In this document: in pieces, positions 18,551-27,502 of the stretch
Position numbering within the stretch: the first letter of the stretch is position 1
Layout: each line of letters opens with the position of its first letter
Assembly: GCA_013289695.1 (NCBI GenBank)
Contig: JABCZK010000001.1
Location: 1 to 64,000, forward strand
Direction of reading: 5' to 3'
Source of the DNA: Acidobacteriota bacterium
GTDB taxonomy: Bacteria > Acidobacteriota > Terriglobia > Acidiferrales > UBA7541
Length of the DNA: 64,000 nucleotides
Translations under genes and position numbers: made by a program
Notes under the pieces: model-generated
What the model saw: only the letters and a program-made list of their open reading frames with translations
What the model was told of the DNA's origin: nothing
Databases searched by the model: none

Positions 18551-18799
18551 TCAGTGGATTTGATCTTTTTTCGGCGACGGGGAATTGTCTTCTTCGTCGA
18601 GCTCGTGCTCGGCTTCGAGCCAGTCTTCCAGCGTGTATCCGCCGTAGATTCCGCCGTGGCGCTCGTGGATGCGGTACGCGCGGCGCTGAACCTCATTCAA
18701 TGTGTGAGTGTGTTCGTGTTTGGAACTACTTTCGGGATCGCGCAGGGTGAAAGTGGTCTGGAAGAGCTCAGAATTTACAACCTCAGTGATTTCCTTCAT
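18551..18799 (-). CDS. DUF2934 domain-containing protein
   Basis: This 82-residue protein contains RRAYRIHERHGGIYGGYTLE followed by WLEAEHEL, the typical short DUF2934 signature (a Tyr-rich helix then Asp-Trp-Leu-x-Ala-Glu). The His-rich and acidic flanks are probably disordered. DUF2934 proteins are common in Acidobacteria and Proteobacteria and have no known function. AAGAAGG precedes ATG 18799. Confidence 0.8.
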   Translation of the reverse strand: MKEITEVVNSELFQTTFTLRDPESSSKHEHTHTLNEVQRRAYRIHERHGGIYGGYTLEDWLEAEHELDEEDNSPSPKKDQIH

Positions 18800-18993
18800 A
18801 TCGGGCCTTCTTTCTGTACTGCGTAGCCCTTTTTCCGGCTACATTCGATTAGACGAGGCATCGGGCCGCGCGGTTGCCGGAAAAACGCGCGATCGTCAGC
18901 AGAATAATTTTCATGATCAAAAGCGATGGAAGCAAAGATAATGTCGTGGGGTGACTCGCCGGTCCGGGGCGAGTCAGGAGGCCTGGTTGGAAT

Positions 18994-20337
18994 ATGCGTA
19001 AGCGAAATTGGTTGAGCGCGTTGCGATTCGTTTTTCTTGCTTGGGTGTTCAGCGCGGCGGGATTGGCGCCGGCTATCACGCAGGGCCAGTTGCCGGCAAG
19101 TCAGCACACAAGCGCGCCGATTACGGTTGAGCATGGGCCGAATACGGCGGCGCAGCAGGCGAAGCCTTACGTGATATTGGTTTCGCTGGACGGATTTCGA
19201 TACGACTATCCTCGAATTTACCGCTCGCCGAATCTGGATGCATTGGGGGCGCGGGGAGCAAGCGCGCCTGAGGGGATGATTCCCGCGTATCCTTCGATCA
19301 CATTTCCGAACCACTACACGATCGTGACCGGGCTTTATCCCGAACACCATGGGATCGTGGCGAACGCGTTTTACGATCCGGTGCGCAAGCAGGTGTACAG
19401 CTACAAGGATCCGCAGACGGAGGCCGACGGAACGTGGTACGGCGGAACTCCTCTGTGGGTGCTGGCTGAACAGCAGGGGATGCGTGCGGCTTGTTTTTTC
19501 TGGCCGGGATCGGAAGCGGACATTCAGGGCGTCCGGCCCACGTATTACATGAAATACGACAACAAGTTTCCGAATGCACAGCGCGTGGCGCAAGTTCTGA
19601 CCTGGTTGCAATTGCCGCCCGCCGAGCGGCCGCACTTCATTACGTTGTATTTCAGCGATGTGGATAGTGCCGGGCACGCGCATGGGCCGGACAGCCCGGA
19701 AGTCGGGGTTGCGGTGCATGAAGTGGACGACGAAATCGGGAGACTGGTGGCGGGGCTCGGGAAATTGAATTTGCCGGTGGATCTGATCGTGGTGGCGGAT
19801 CATGGAATGGTGAAAGTGGACGGGGATTGGATGAACCTTGGCCAGTATTTCGATACGGGGCTGCTGGAGAAATCGCTGGAAGGTTTCATGTACCCGCGGT
19901 CGGAGGCGGCGGCTGAGCAAGTTTTCGCTGCGTTGGATGGTAAGAGCGACAAGTTTAAGGTCTATCGCAATGGCTCCGTGCCGGCGGGGTTGCGTTTCGA
20001 TGGGAATTTGCGTGAGGGCGATCCGGTGGTGGTTCCTACCGGGCCGTATTTGATACGTGTGAATGTGCCGCCGGCTGGTGCGGGGGATGCGATGCATCCT
20101 TCGGGCCCGCCTGTGGGGATGCACGGTTACGATCCGGCGCATATGCCGGAGATGAAGGCGATTTTTTTCGCGGCGGGGCCGGATATTCGTGCGGGGGAAA
20201 AATTGGCGCCGTTTGAGAATGTGAATTTGTATCCGTTGATCGCGCACATTTTGGGTTTGGATATTTCGCATTTGACGACGGGGCATGTGGATGGGGATTT
20301 GAAGGTGTTGCGGGGGATTTTGGATAAAGCCCACTAG
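18994..20337 (+). CDS. Ectonucleotide pyrophosphatase/phosphodiesterase-like exported protein
   Basis: The protein has 447 residues with an N-terminal signal peptide (about 1-30). It belongs to the alkaline phosphatase superfamily, type I phosphodiesterase/nucleotide pyrophosphatase branch. The metal and nucleophile residues are visible: VSLDGFRYDY, PSITFPNHY with the Thr nucleophile, FSDVDSAGHAHGP and VADHGM. It likely hydrolyses nucleotide pyrophosphates or phosphodiesters in the periplasm. It ends 15 bp before yceH; co-transcription is possible but a functional link is not evident. Confidence 0.88.
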   Translation: MRKRNWLSALRFVFLAWVFSAAGLAPAITQGQLPASQHTSAPITVEHGPNTAAQQAKPYVILVSLDGFRYDYPRIYRSPNLDALGARGASAPEGMIPAYPSITFPNHYTIVTGLYPEHHGIVANAFYDPVRKQVYSYKDPQTEADGTWYGGTPLWVLAEQQGMRAACFFWPGSEADIQGVRPTYYMKYDNKFPNAQRVAQVLTWLQLPPAERPHFITLYFSDVDSAGHAHGPDSPEVGVAVHEVDDEIGRLVAGLGKLNLPVDLIVVADHGMVKVDGDWMNLGQYFDTGLLEKSLEGFMYPRSEAAAEQVFAALDGKSDKFKVYRNGSVPAGLRFDGNLREGDPVVVPTGPYLIRVNVPPAGAGDAMHPSGPPVGMHGYDPAHMPEMKAIFFAAGPDIRAGEKLAPFENVNLYPLIAHILGLDISHLTTGHVDGDLKVLRGILDKAH

Positions 20338-20352
20338 CGGTGGAGGTTTTTG

Positions 20353-21024
20353 ATGACTGCGGAGATTCGGTTGAGTGAGATAGCGGCGCGGGTGTTGGGG
20401 GCGTTGGTGGAGAAGGAGATTACTACGCCGGAATATTATCCGCTTTCTTTGAATGCGCTCGTGAATGCGTGCAACCAGAAGACGAATCGCGAGCCGGTGA
20501 TGAATCTCGACGAAGAGGAGGTGACGACGGCGCTGCGCGGCCTGAGCGATTTGGACTTGGCTGGCGCCGCCGATACGAATGATAGCCGGGTGCGGAAGTA
20601 CGAGCATCGTTTGCAGGAGGTTTTTAATTTTACGCGGCCGGAGACGGCGGTTTTGTGCGTCTTGTTGTTGCGGGGAGCACAGACTCCGGGGGAGATACGA
20701 GGGCGGGGGGAGCGGCTGCATCATTTTGAGGAGTTGAGCGACGTGCAGGCGGGGCTGCAGAAATTGATGCAGAGGGAGCCGGCTTTGGTGAAGGTGCTAG
20801 CGCGGCAGCCAGGGACCAAGGAGTCGCGCTATGTGCATTTGCTTTGCGGGGACGTGGAAGTTGCGACGGCGGACGGGGCGCGCGAGGCTGTTGGCGCGGT
20901 TTCTAGTGGTCAGGTGGTGGACGATGGAAGGATTGCGCGGTTGGAGGGCGAAGTTGCGGCGTTGCAGAGTGAGGTTGCGGAGTTGAGATTGCAGTTGGCA
21001 CAGTTTCGGAAGCAGTTTGAGTAG
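20353..21024 (+). CDS. YceH family (DUF480) protein
   Basis: The product has 223 residues from ATG 20353, 6 nt after TGGAGG. It is made of two winged-helix domains characteristic of YceH: VLGALVEKEITTPEYYPLSL, NACNQKTNREPVMNL and a second unit around RPETAVLCVLLLRGAQTPGE. A C-terminal coiled coil (about 195-223) with repeated Leu/Val heptads follows. The family's function is not established, though the fold suggests nucleic-acid or protein binding. It directly follows the phosphodiesterase gene. Confidence 0.9.
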   Translation: MTAEIRLSEIAARVLGALVEKEITTPEYYPLSLNALVNACNQKTNREPVMNLDEEEVTTALRGLSDLDLAGAADTNDSRVRKYEHRLQEVFNFTRPETAVLCVLLLRGAQTPGEIRGRGERLHHFEELSDVQAGLQKLMQREPALVKVLARQPGTKESRYVHLLCGDVEVATADGAREAVGAVSSGQVVDDGRIARLEGEVAALQSEVAELRLQLAQFRKQFE

Positions 21025-21059
21025 AGCGCCGTTTCCGTTGTGCGAGCGTGGTGGCGGGG

Positions 21060-21235
21060 ATCGACCAAAGATTTGACACCGAGGGCACGGAGGAACACCG
21101 GAGAGAAATCTGAGAAGGATAACGGCGTTTACCGCAGAAACGCGGAGGGCGCAGAGAAAAGTGGGGAGAGATCCTTCGCTGCGCTCAGATAACGACGCGC
21201 AAATCTGAGGACGCAGAGAAATTCAACACCGGAAT
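21060..21235. repeat. Interspersed repeat, GAGATCC-type
   Basis: The block contains GAGATCCTTCGCTGCGCTCA at 21168-21187, which recurs exactly at 62183-62202. It is preceded by GCAGAAACGCGGAGGGCGCA, a form also seen near 25565-25590 and 62130-62150. It sits past the yceH stop and before the propeller gene. Confidence 0.55.
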
Positions 21236-21253
21236 CACCGACTAATGATTTGT

Positions 21254-22267
21254 TTACGGGCGGAACGACCAAGCTAGGCCGTCGGGGCCTTGGCCTGTGG
21301 AGATTTTGCCGGTGACTTCGAGCGTATGCAGATCGATCACGGCTACGGCGTTGTCGCCGGCTAGGGCTACGTAGGCGCGGGAGCCGTCTGGGACGATGAG
21401 GATGCCGCCGGGGTTGCGGCCCGCGTGCAGCGTTTTTGTGATTTTTCTGGTGGCGGTGTCCACCATTACCAGTTCGTTGGTTTCGGGGTCGGAGATCAGG
21501 GCTAGCTTGCCGTCGGGCGTGAATTTCAGACGATTGGAATGCTTGGTGCGGACGTCGAAGGTCTGAATCACTTTGCTGGTGGCGGTATCAATGACGGAGA
21601 CCGAGCCGTCGCCGGAATTGGCGGCCCAGACTTCTTTGTCGTCGGGCGAGATGTCTATGCCTTCGGGGCCCTTACCTACTGCGATCGTGGTTTCTTTCCA
21701 GCCAGAGGGATCGGAACTTTTTTCTATGGCGGTGATGGTGTTGGAGTCCACGTTGGAGGCGAAGAATTCATTCAGGTATTTGGTGCGGACGAGCATGTGC
21801 GTGCGATTTTGGCCGACGCCTAGGAGCCAGTCGAGTTTGTTAGTGGCTGGATCGTAGCGGGCGATGAGTTTGTTGAGCTCGACGGTAAAGTAGGCTTGGC
21901 CGTCGGCGAAGAGGATGCCGTGGGGGCGTCCCAGAGGCCCGAGATCCACGCGATGGATTTCGGTTTGCGCGGCGAGATCAATTACGGAGAGAGAGTGGCC
22001 GGGGGTTTGGGCGCCGTAATTGGTGACGACGGCTAGTTTGCCGTCGGCGGAGGCGGCGATTTCGTGGGGGCCTTCGCCGGTGGGGATGCGGGCGATCATT
22101 TTTTGGGTGGCCGGATCGACGATGGCCAGGGAGTTTTCGGATTTGTTGAGGACGAGCAGAGCGGGGCAGGGAGTTGGGGTTTTTGTTTGCGCCTGACTGA
22201 TCGGGGCGCAGAGGATTGGCACGAGGAGTGCGGTGGAAATTGCGCTGGCTATGGACTTTGATTTCAT
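21254..22267 (-). CDS. Exported YVTN beta-propeller protein
   Basis: The protein has 337 residues with a signal peptide of about 26 residues; ATG 22267 follows GGAGC. It shows about seven repeats with the pattern Val-x-Asp-x-Ala-Thr-x-Lys-x-Ile plus Pro-x-Gly (SLAIVDPATQKMIARIPTGE, SVIDTATSKVIQTFDV, AVIDLHTLEVTGKISTGQ), typical of YncE-like YVTN propellers. Periplasmic members often bind proteins or small ligands, but no active-site residues can be named. It is on its own between repeats. Confidence 0.88.
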   Translation of the reverse strand: MKSKSIASAISTALLVPILCAPISQAQTKTPTPCPALLVLNKSENSLAIVDPATQKMIARIPTGEGPHEIAASADGKLAVVTNYGAQTPGHSLSVIDLAAQTEIHRVDLGPLGRPHGILFADGQAYFTVELNKLIARYDPATNKLDWLLGVGQNRTHMLVRTKYLNEFFASNVDSNTITAIEKSSDPSGWKETTIAVGKGPEGIDISPDDKEVWAANSGDGSVSVIDTATSKVIQTFDVRTKHSNRLKFTPDGKLALISDPETNELVMVDTATRKITKTLHAGRNPGGILIVPDGSRAYVALAGDNAVAVIDLHTLEVTGKISTGQGPDGLAWSFRP

Positions 22268-22369
22268 TGCGGTGCTCCGATTAAAAATTACGGTGGAATG
22301 ATAGCACTGGATAATCGGCGGAGTGAAATTGTAGGAGTGCGCGCGGTGGTGGTGCGGCGAAACTCAAAG

Positions 22370-22399
22370 ACGCCCGCCTAAAAAGCAGGCGGCCGCTAC
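22370..22399. repeat. Interspersed repeat, AAAAAGCAGGC-type
   Basis: The 30-base segment here differs at one base from the one at 61388-61417. Its core is CCCGCCT-AAAA-AGCAGGCGG, a small hairpin. It lies upstream of the propeller gene's promoter region. Confidence 0.6.
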
Positions 22400-22544
22400 A
22401 AAGTCAACAGCAAGACTCGTGTGGCAATAATCGCGCCGCACAGCCAAGAGTGTGGCTGTGCCACGAATGCGAAGCGTGGCGTTGTGGCAGTAGAGCGCCG
22501 ATCGAGAGATTGGCATTCCCGGGATGGCGTTCGCGCGCCTGCGG

Positions 22545-23162
22545 TTAGTCCGTGCCTTTGGTTTCGATGTAAACGAGTTGAAAGGTTGTGCCGGTGCCGT
22601 TGGGCTCGATGCCTACGGCGTGCTGTTTTTCTTTGGTGCCGGCTTTCAGAGAGATTTCGTTGGCTTTTGGTTTTTCGTCTTCGCAGGCTAGCTTTTTCGA
22701 GGACTTGTCTTCAGTCGAGCTGGTGGCGGAAGAGGCGGAGCTACAGTCGAGGACTGTGCCGTATTTGGCCAAGGCTTTGCGGTAGAAGGCCGCGACTTTT
22801 TCTGGCGCATCCGCCGTTTCCATTTTGAGGACGAAGAGTTTGAAGCCTGTCGCGCCGCCCCAGAGGCCCATGTTCAGGGCCGAGTTGTCGTTGGTGTCGT
22901 CTTTATGGCGGCGGGCGCCCGGATAGATGGGGAGGCCGACGTCTTTGGCGCTGGCGTTTTTGCCGAGGTTGAAGCCGATGCTGTCGTTGTCGCTGGAGGA
23001 TTGCTGGGAGTTGGAATCTTTCCTGTCCTGTGCTGCGACTGGCAAAGCTGCGGCTAGCAGTAGGAAGAAGAGTGCGGCCTGTAGCGCGCAGCATCGGAGC
23101 GCGGAAGGAGGTGATGATCTCTCGGTGGTGGTCGCATCTTGCATGGTACGAGATATGTTCAT
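22545..23162 (-). CDS. Exported hypothetical protein
   Basis: The product has 205 residues from ATG 23162 (GGAGA upstream); a longer frame to 23357 exists but is Pro/Arg-rich and unlikely. Residues 18-47 are a signal peptide (CALQAALFFLLLAAALPVAA). The mature protein is polar with a Ser/Asn/Asp-rich start, a GLPIYPGARR segment typical of exported proteins with a Tyr-Pro-Gly-Ala motif, and a Cys pair. The VWFA gene is divergent, starting 146 bp away, so the two may share a regulatory region. Confidence 0.7.
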   Translation of the reverse strand: MNISRTMQDATTTERSSPPSALRCCALQAALFFLLLAAALPVAAQDRKDSNSQQSSSDNDSIGFNLGKNASAKDVGLPIYPGARRHKDDTNDNSALNMGLWGGATGFKLFVLKMETADAPEKVAAFYRKALAKYGTVLDCSSASSATSSTEDKSSKKLACEDEKPKANEISLKAGTKEKQHAVGIEPNGTGTTFQLVYIETKGTD

Positions 23163-23307
23163 TTCATTCTCCGTGTGCCGACGATTATACATACGCGGGG
23201 GGGCGCGTGAATGTTCGATCGGCAGCGCGAGTGGGTGACCACGACGAGATTGAGATCTTGGCGGGGGCAACAGCAGAGAGCGGGACGGAATCACATTCCG
23301 CAGCGGA

Positions 23308-24453
23308 ATGGGGCGAGTGATCAGACGCGGCGGGTTCGGCGGGCACGGCGGCATCATCGTGGTGTGTTTTACGTTACTGCCGGTTTATGCGCTGGCTCAA
23401 ACCACGACGCCCGCGGGCGCGGCGCAGACGCAAAATAAAATTCAGGTGCATACCGAGGAGGTGATTGCTCCGGTCACGGTGCTCGACAAGCAGGGCGCGC
23501 CGGTGCTGGACCTGACGCAGAAGGATTTTCATGTGTTCGACAACGGCGTCGAGCAAACGATTGATCATTGGGACTTGGGTGGCGACCCGCTGGCGGTGGC
23601 GCTGGTGATCGAGACGAGTTCGCATATAGAAATGATGGCGCCGGTGATTCGCGGCATGGGGAGCATCTTCACGGAAACGGTGATGGCGCTGAACGGCGAA
23701 GCTGCGGTGATCACTTACGACAGCACGGTGGACGTGCGGCAGGCGTTCACACACGATCATGACGACGTGCAGCAGGCGATCTCGGCAGTGAATTTCGAGG
23801 CGCCGGAGATGCGGTTGTACGATGCGATGGCGGACGCGGTGGAGCAGCTGAAAACGCGGCCGATTAATTATCGGCGCGTCATGCTCGTAGTGGGAGAGTC
23901 GCAGGATATTGCGAGCGATGCAAAACTCGGGCTTGTCTTGCGCGATGCGCAGCTGGCGAATATCGCGATTTACGCGGTGGGGCCTAGTAGCAGTACAGCG
24001 GATCTGCGTTTTGGAGAGAAGCCTCCGAGCCGGGGAATCAAATATCCGCCTGGAGTGTTTAGCGGACCGACGCGTCCAGGAGCGCTGCAGATACCGGGGA
24101 ACGGAGGATCGCCGGGCGGTACACTTGATCTGATGCCGGTGGCGATCTGGCTGATTACGCGCGGGACCAATGAAATAAAAAATCATCAGCTGGCGGTGGC
24201 TGCGGCGGCGACGGGAGGAGTGCATTATCGCGTGCTGCGCGATCGCGCGCTGCGCACCGCGCTGGATCAGATCGGCAGCGAATTGCACGCGCAATATATT
24301 GTGAGCTATGCGCCGTCTGGCGAACGTACAACAGGGTTCCACGAGATCAAAGCTACGGTCAGTCGGCCGAATGTGACGGTGCGAACGCGGCTTGGTTATT
24401 TTGTGGCGGCGCCACGCGATGCGGCTGACACGGTTGCAAAACCGGGACCGTGA
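23308..24453 (+). CDS. VWFA-related exported protein (acidobacterial type)
   Basis: The protein has 381 residues with a basic N-terminus and a hydrophobic segment (about 15-30). The region from Val-Thr-Val-Leu-Asp-Lys to DFHVFDNGVEQTIDHWDLGG, then ALVIETSSHIEMM, is typical of the VWFA-related domain named for Acidobacteria. The metal-site Asp of the usual Asp-Thr-Ser-x-Ser is Glu here (ETSSH), so metal binding may be weakened. A Gly/Pro-rich insert (about 240-275) and a C-terminal beta-sandwich-like segment (YIVSYAPSGERTTGFHEIKA) follow. The role in these bacteria is unknown; surface protein interactions are a reasonable guess. Confidence 0.85.
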   Translation: MGRVIRRGGFGGHGGIIVVCFTLLPVYALAQTTTPAGAAQTQNKIQVHTEEVIAPVTVLDKQGAPVLDLTQKDFHVFDNGVEQTIDHWDLGGDPLAVALVIETSSHIEMMAPVIRGMGSIFTETVMALNGEAAVITYDSTVDVRQAFTHDHDDVQQAISAVNFEAPEMRLYDAMADAVEQLKTRPINYRRVMLVVGESQDIASDAKLGLVLRDAQLANIAIYAVGPSSSTADLRFGEKPPSRGIKYPPGVFSGPTRPGALQIPGNGGSPGGTLDLMPVAIWLITRGTNEIKNHQLAVAAAATGGVHYRVLRDRALRTALDQIGSELHAQYIVSYAPSGERTTGFHEIKATVSRPNVTVRTRLGYFVAAPRDAADTVAKPGP

Positions 24454-24535
24454 GGTGGGAAATTCTGTGTCGGACTGCGGCGCCGCGGAACTGCTGACGC
24501 CCTACCAGGGCTGCGCAGCGAAGTGGTGGCGGGCG

Positions 24536-24631
24536 GCGGACGAGGCAAGCCTCGCCTAGATCGTGTTGTCGCAGTTCATTGGGCTTCGGCGAAAGCGGCG
24601 GCAAGCCGCCGCACTCCATATCAATCGCGCC
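24536..24631. repeat. Interspersed repeat, GGCGGCAAGCCGCC-type
   Basis: A GCGAGG-type hairpin at 24540-24556 is followed at 24590-24627 by a 38-base block that differs at one base from 62281-62318. The core GGCGGCAAGCCGCCGCACTC forms a hairpin. The same order of the two hairpins occurs at 62225-62318. Confidence 0.65.
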
Positions 24632-24670
24632 ACATGAGCCAACCGCAGTAGCGCCCAACGTTTGAAACAT

Positions 24671-25447
24671 TTATTTTTCGGGGCAGGCGAAGATGGGGCC
24701 TGCGTAGCCTTGCAGGGCGCTGGCGGCGTTGTGATCTTGGCATTCGGCGTAGGGGCAGGTGTTGTCGGCGAAGGCTTGGTCGTATTTGCCGGATTTGATT
24801 TCGGGGACCAGTTTGGCGCCCAGGGTTTGGGCGTCGCGGTCTTGTTCGGGGGTGAGGCGGGCCAGGGAGAAATCGTCGCCGAAGGTGCGGGCTTCTACTG
24901 TCGCGGCAAGATTCCAGAGTGCGGCAAGGTGCGTATCGGCGAGGCTCAGGCCGTCGAAACGCAGAGTCGCTTGATCGGGAAGCTCGAAGAGTCTTTGTTT
25001 GTCACCACAGCGGGCGACGATGGTTTGGGAGGCGAAGTCGTCGTCGGAGGTGGCGGAGGATTTGCGTTTGGCCGCCTGGATCATGGATTCGACGTCATCT
25101 TCGGTGAAGGCGCAGAGGTCGAAGTGGGCGGCTACTTTTTTTACGGTGGTGTTGGGGAGTGCGCGTTCGATGGCGCGGACGGTGACGTGGCGGGGACAGG
25201 TGGGATGGAGCGGGGCGATGCGAATTTCGCGGACTCTTACACTTTCTTGTTCGGGACGAACTTCCAGGATGTGATCTACCCATTTTGGATCGGTGTGGAA
25301 GCTGGCCTGGGTTACTACGTAGAAATTTTCCAGGGGCGGTTTGGGTTTGGGGTGATCGGTCGCGGCGAGTAGGGTTGCGGCAATTAAAATCGATGCGATG
25401 AGTGCGAGTTTCAAGTGGCGTTGAGGGACTTCGGGGCGATGCGCCAT
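24671..25447 (-). CDS. Exported or membrane-anchored hypothetical protein
   Basis: This 258-residue protein has one N-terminal hydrophobic segment (LALIASILIAATLLAATDH), either a signal peptide or an anchor. The rest is soluble with six Cys, including TCPRH and NTCPYAECQ, which suggests disulfides or a metal site in the periplasm. No family was recognised. ATG 25447 lacks a clear ribosome site, so the start could be downstream. Confidence 0.6.
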   Translation of the reverse strand: MAHRPEVPQRHLKLALIASILIAATLLAATDHPKPKPPLENFYVVTQASFHTDPKWVDHILEVRPEQESVRVREIRIAPLHPTCPRHVTVRAIERALPNTTVKKVAAHFDLCAFTEDDVESMIQAAKRKSSATSDDDFASQTIVARCGDKQRLFELPDQATLRFDGLSLADTHLAALWNLAATVEARTFGDDFSLARLTPEQDRDAQTLGAKLVPEIKSGKYDQAFADNTCPYAECQDHNAASALQGYAGPIFACPEK

Positions 25448-25499
25448 TGGGTGAGTATAAGCCAGGCGTGGGGATGTGGCACCTCGGACGGCAACTTCG

Positions 25500-25640
25500 A
25501 AAGATTTAACACAAAGGGCACCAAGAAAGGCGGAGAGAAATCTGAGAAAGACAGAGGCGTGTTAGCGCGGAGACGCGGAAGGCGCAGAGAGAGGCGGGGA
25601 GAGATCCTGCGGCCGGCTTGAAACAAAGGCGCCGTCCTCA
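25500..25640. repeat. Interspersed repeat, GAGATCC-type
   Basis: It contains GCGGAGACGCGGAAGGCGCA and then a 36-base block at 25601-25636 (beginning GAGAGATCCTGCGGCCG) that matches 59372-59407 with about three mismatches. Confidence 0.55.
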
Positions 25641-25665
25641 CAGAATGACGATGCTCATCGCGTCG

Positions 25666-27258
25666 TCAGCGGAAGGTGGGGAGTTTGTTGAAGAGTTTGC
25701 CGAAGAGGCTTTTTGTGACGCTGGTCTTGCGGTCGCGGCTGCCGTTGTGGGCGGTGAAGTCGCGGCCGGGGACGCGAGTGGGGTCGGCGGCGTGCGGCGC
25801 GGCGGTTTTTTCGACGTGCTCGGGCAGAGGCGCAAGCAGCCGGACAATGTGGCCGAGGCGTTCTTGCTTGTAGGGCTTGGCCATGCAGACGATGGCGCCG
25901 AGAGTGTGGGCGCGGGAATAATCGCTGGGGTAAGCGGAGACGGTGGTGAGGACTACGGGAACGTGGCGGAGGCGTGGAGTGGCTTTGACGTAGCGGCAGA
26001 GGTCATAACCGGGGTTGGCTTCGCCTTCGATTTCGGCGACGAGCAGGGAAGGCGTGAAGAGATCGAGAACTTCGCGAGCATCGGCGGCGCTGCTGACGGC
26101 GATGACGTCGTAACCCTCGTTCTCGAGGAACATTTTCAGGGTTTCGCGGAGTTGGGGGTCGGAGTCCACGGCGAGGACCATGGGTTTTTTGGTGCTGACG
26201 ATTTCCGGCGCGGCGGCGGGGGCTTGAGTTTGCTGGCGAGCGTGTGCCGTGGCGAAATCTTCCGAGGGCGCTGCCGTAAAAGTAATGGCGACGCCGCGGA
26301 GTCCGTCGCCGAGCTCGGTGATGCGTACGACGCGGCCCGTCTGCTCGGTGTGGATAGCTTTGGGCGATTTGCTGAAGGGGAATACGACGGCGACTTGCAT
26401 GCCGCGGGAATAACAATCGAGCTGGGTATGGAACAGGATGCCAGAGCGCGAAACGTCGAAGGTGGTGGCGATTTCCTGGGAGCCGCTGGATTCGGCCTCG
26501 ACGGTGCGGACGCGAATGGGCGCAGAGATCAGGGCGCGGCGTTTTACACGGCGGTCCTGCGGGCGCTCGTGAGCGGAAGGTCCCGAGGCCGGCGGAGCGT
26601 GATGGCGCTGTTCGGCGACAAACTCCTCGGCTACCGCATTCATTTCCGCGACAACTTGTTTGTTGGCGACTTCGGAGGCGCACGGTTCTTCGCCGCTCGC
26701 GAACGCCGAAGAATCTTCTGACGCGGCGGTCGCGGATTCGCGGGCTGAGGCAGCGATGGTTTCCAGGTCCATCACCTCGGTGAGAAATGGCGCGGGCGGG
26801 CGGACGGCGGCGACCGGTTTCTCGACGATGAAGAGTTCGGCGCGACGTGAGTCCGCCGATGACGAGCTGATTATCGCGGACTCGTCCGAGAAGAGCGCGG
26901 CGACGACGGCGGCGGCGGTGCCGAAATCTTGACTCTGTGCGGCGGAGTCTATGGTTTGAAGCAGGACGGCCAGCACGTCGTCGGTGTCTGCGATTTCACC
27001 AGCGGATTTCGGGCTGAAGCTGAGGAGCGCGTGATTATCGGAGACTGCGTCGGATTGGCCGGCAAAGGGAGCAGCGGGATTCATTCCCGCTTGGACTTCG
27101 TCGAGGAACGCGCCGGTGGATGAGTTGTACAAGGCGGCAAGGCAGGCGCTGAGATCGGCTTCGCCGAACGTGGGGTAATCCAGATCGGCGACCGGCTGCA
27201 CGGCCAGATTTGCCGCCTGGTTCGACCTAGAACGAAACATTCTGGACGGCTTATTCAT
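25666..27258 (-). CDS. PilZ domain plus non-canonical receiver protein
   Basis: The protein has 530 residues. Residues 1-225 form a low-complexity Ala/Asp/Ser-rich N-terminus. The PilZ domain covers about 233-330 with RRVKR (236-240) and DVSRSG (268-273), the two c-di-GMP binding motifs. A receiver domain follows (about 358-478) with the acidic pocket Asp365/Asp367, Thr438 and Lys461. Its phosphoacceptor position is Glu409 (LLVAEIEGEANPG), which may mimic a phosphorylated state. The gene is a paralog of the one at 50525-51397. It is downstream of the CpxRA-like pair, separated by 244 bp, so it may be affected by the same signals. Confidence 0.85.
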   Translation of the reverse strand: MNKPSRMFRSRSNQAANLAVQPVADLDYPTFGEADLSACLAALYNSSTGAFLDEVQAGMNPAAPFAGQSDAVSDNHALLSFSPKSAGEIADTDDVLAVLLQTIDSAAQSQDFGTAAAVVAALFSDESAIISSSSADSRRAELFIVEKPVAAVRPPAPFLTEVMDLETIAASARESATAASEDSSAFASGEEPCASEVANKQVVAEMNAVAEEFVAEQRHHAPPASGPSAHERPQDRRVKRRALISAPIRVRTVEAESSGSQEIATTFDVSRSGILFHTQLDCYSRGMQVAVVFPFSKSPKAIHTEQTGRVVRITELGDGLRGVAITFTAAPSEDFATAHARQQTQAPAAAPEIVSTKKPMVLAVDSDPQLRETLKMFLENEGYDVIAVSSAADAREVLDLFTPSLLVAEIEGEANPGYDLCRYVKATPRLRHVPVVLTTVSAYPSDYSRAHTLGAIVCMAKPYKQERLGHIVRLLAPLPEHVEKTAAPHAADPTRVPGRDFTAHNGSRDRKTSVTKSLFGKLFNKLPTFR

Positions 27259-27502
27259 GCGATGCGAGCCCCATATCGGAAAGCCTCTCCGACCGGTCGA
27301 GAATACGAGGTGGAGCAGAATGGCGCACTAGGGTAAAGGTCACATTCGTATAGTACTTCAGGGAGAAGAGGTTTTAGTACCATGTCTATGTGTTTGTATC
27401 TAATTGATAATGAATACCTTGTTAGGACCCAAGGAAGGGCATTTTGACGCACTTCATGAGACGACGAGTGATCGTGGCTTGCGGAAATTTTAGCCGGGTA
27501 GG

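Noticed and set aside
18796-20724. Long 642-codon minus frame
   Set aside because: It is antisense to the phosphodiesterase gene and reads as Arg/His/Pro-rich noise; a high-GC shadow frame.
25618-26721. 367-codon plus frame
   Set aside because: Antisense to the PilZ-receiver gene; no family resemblance.
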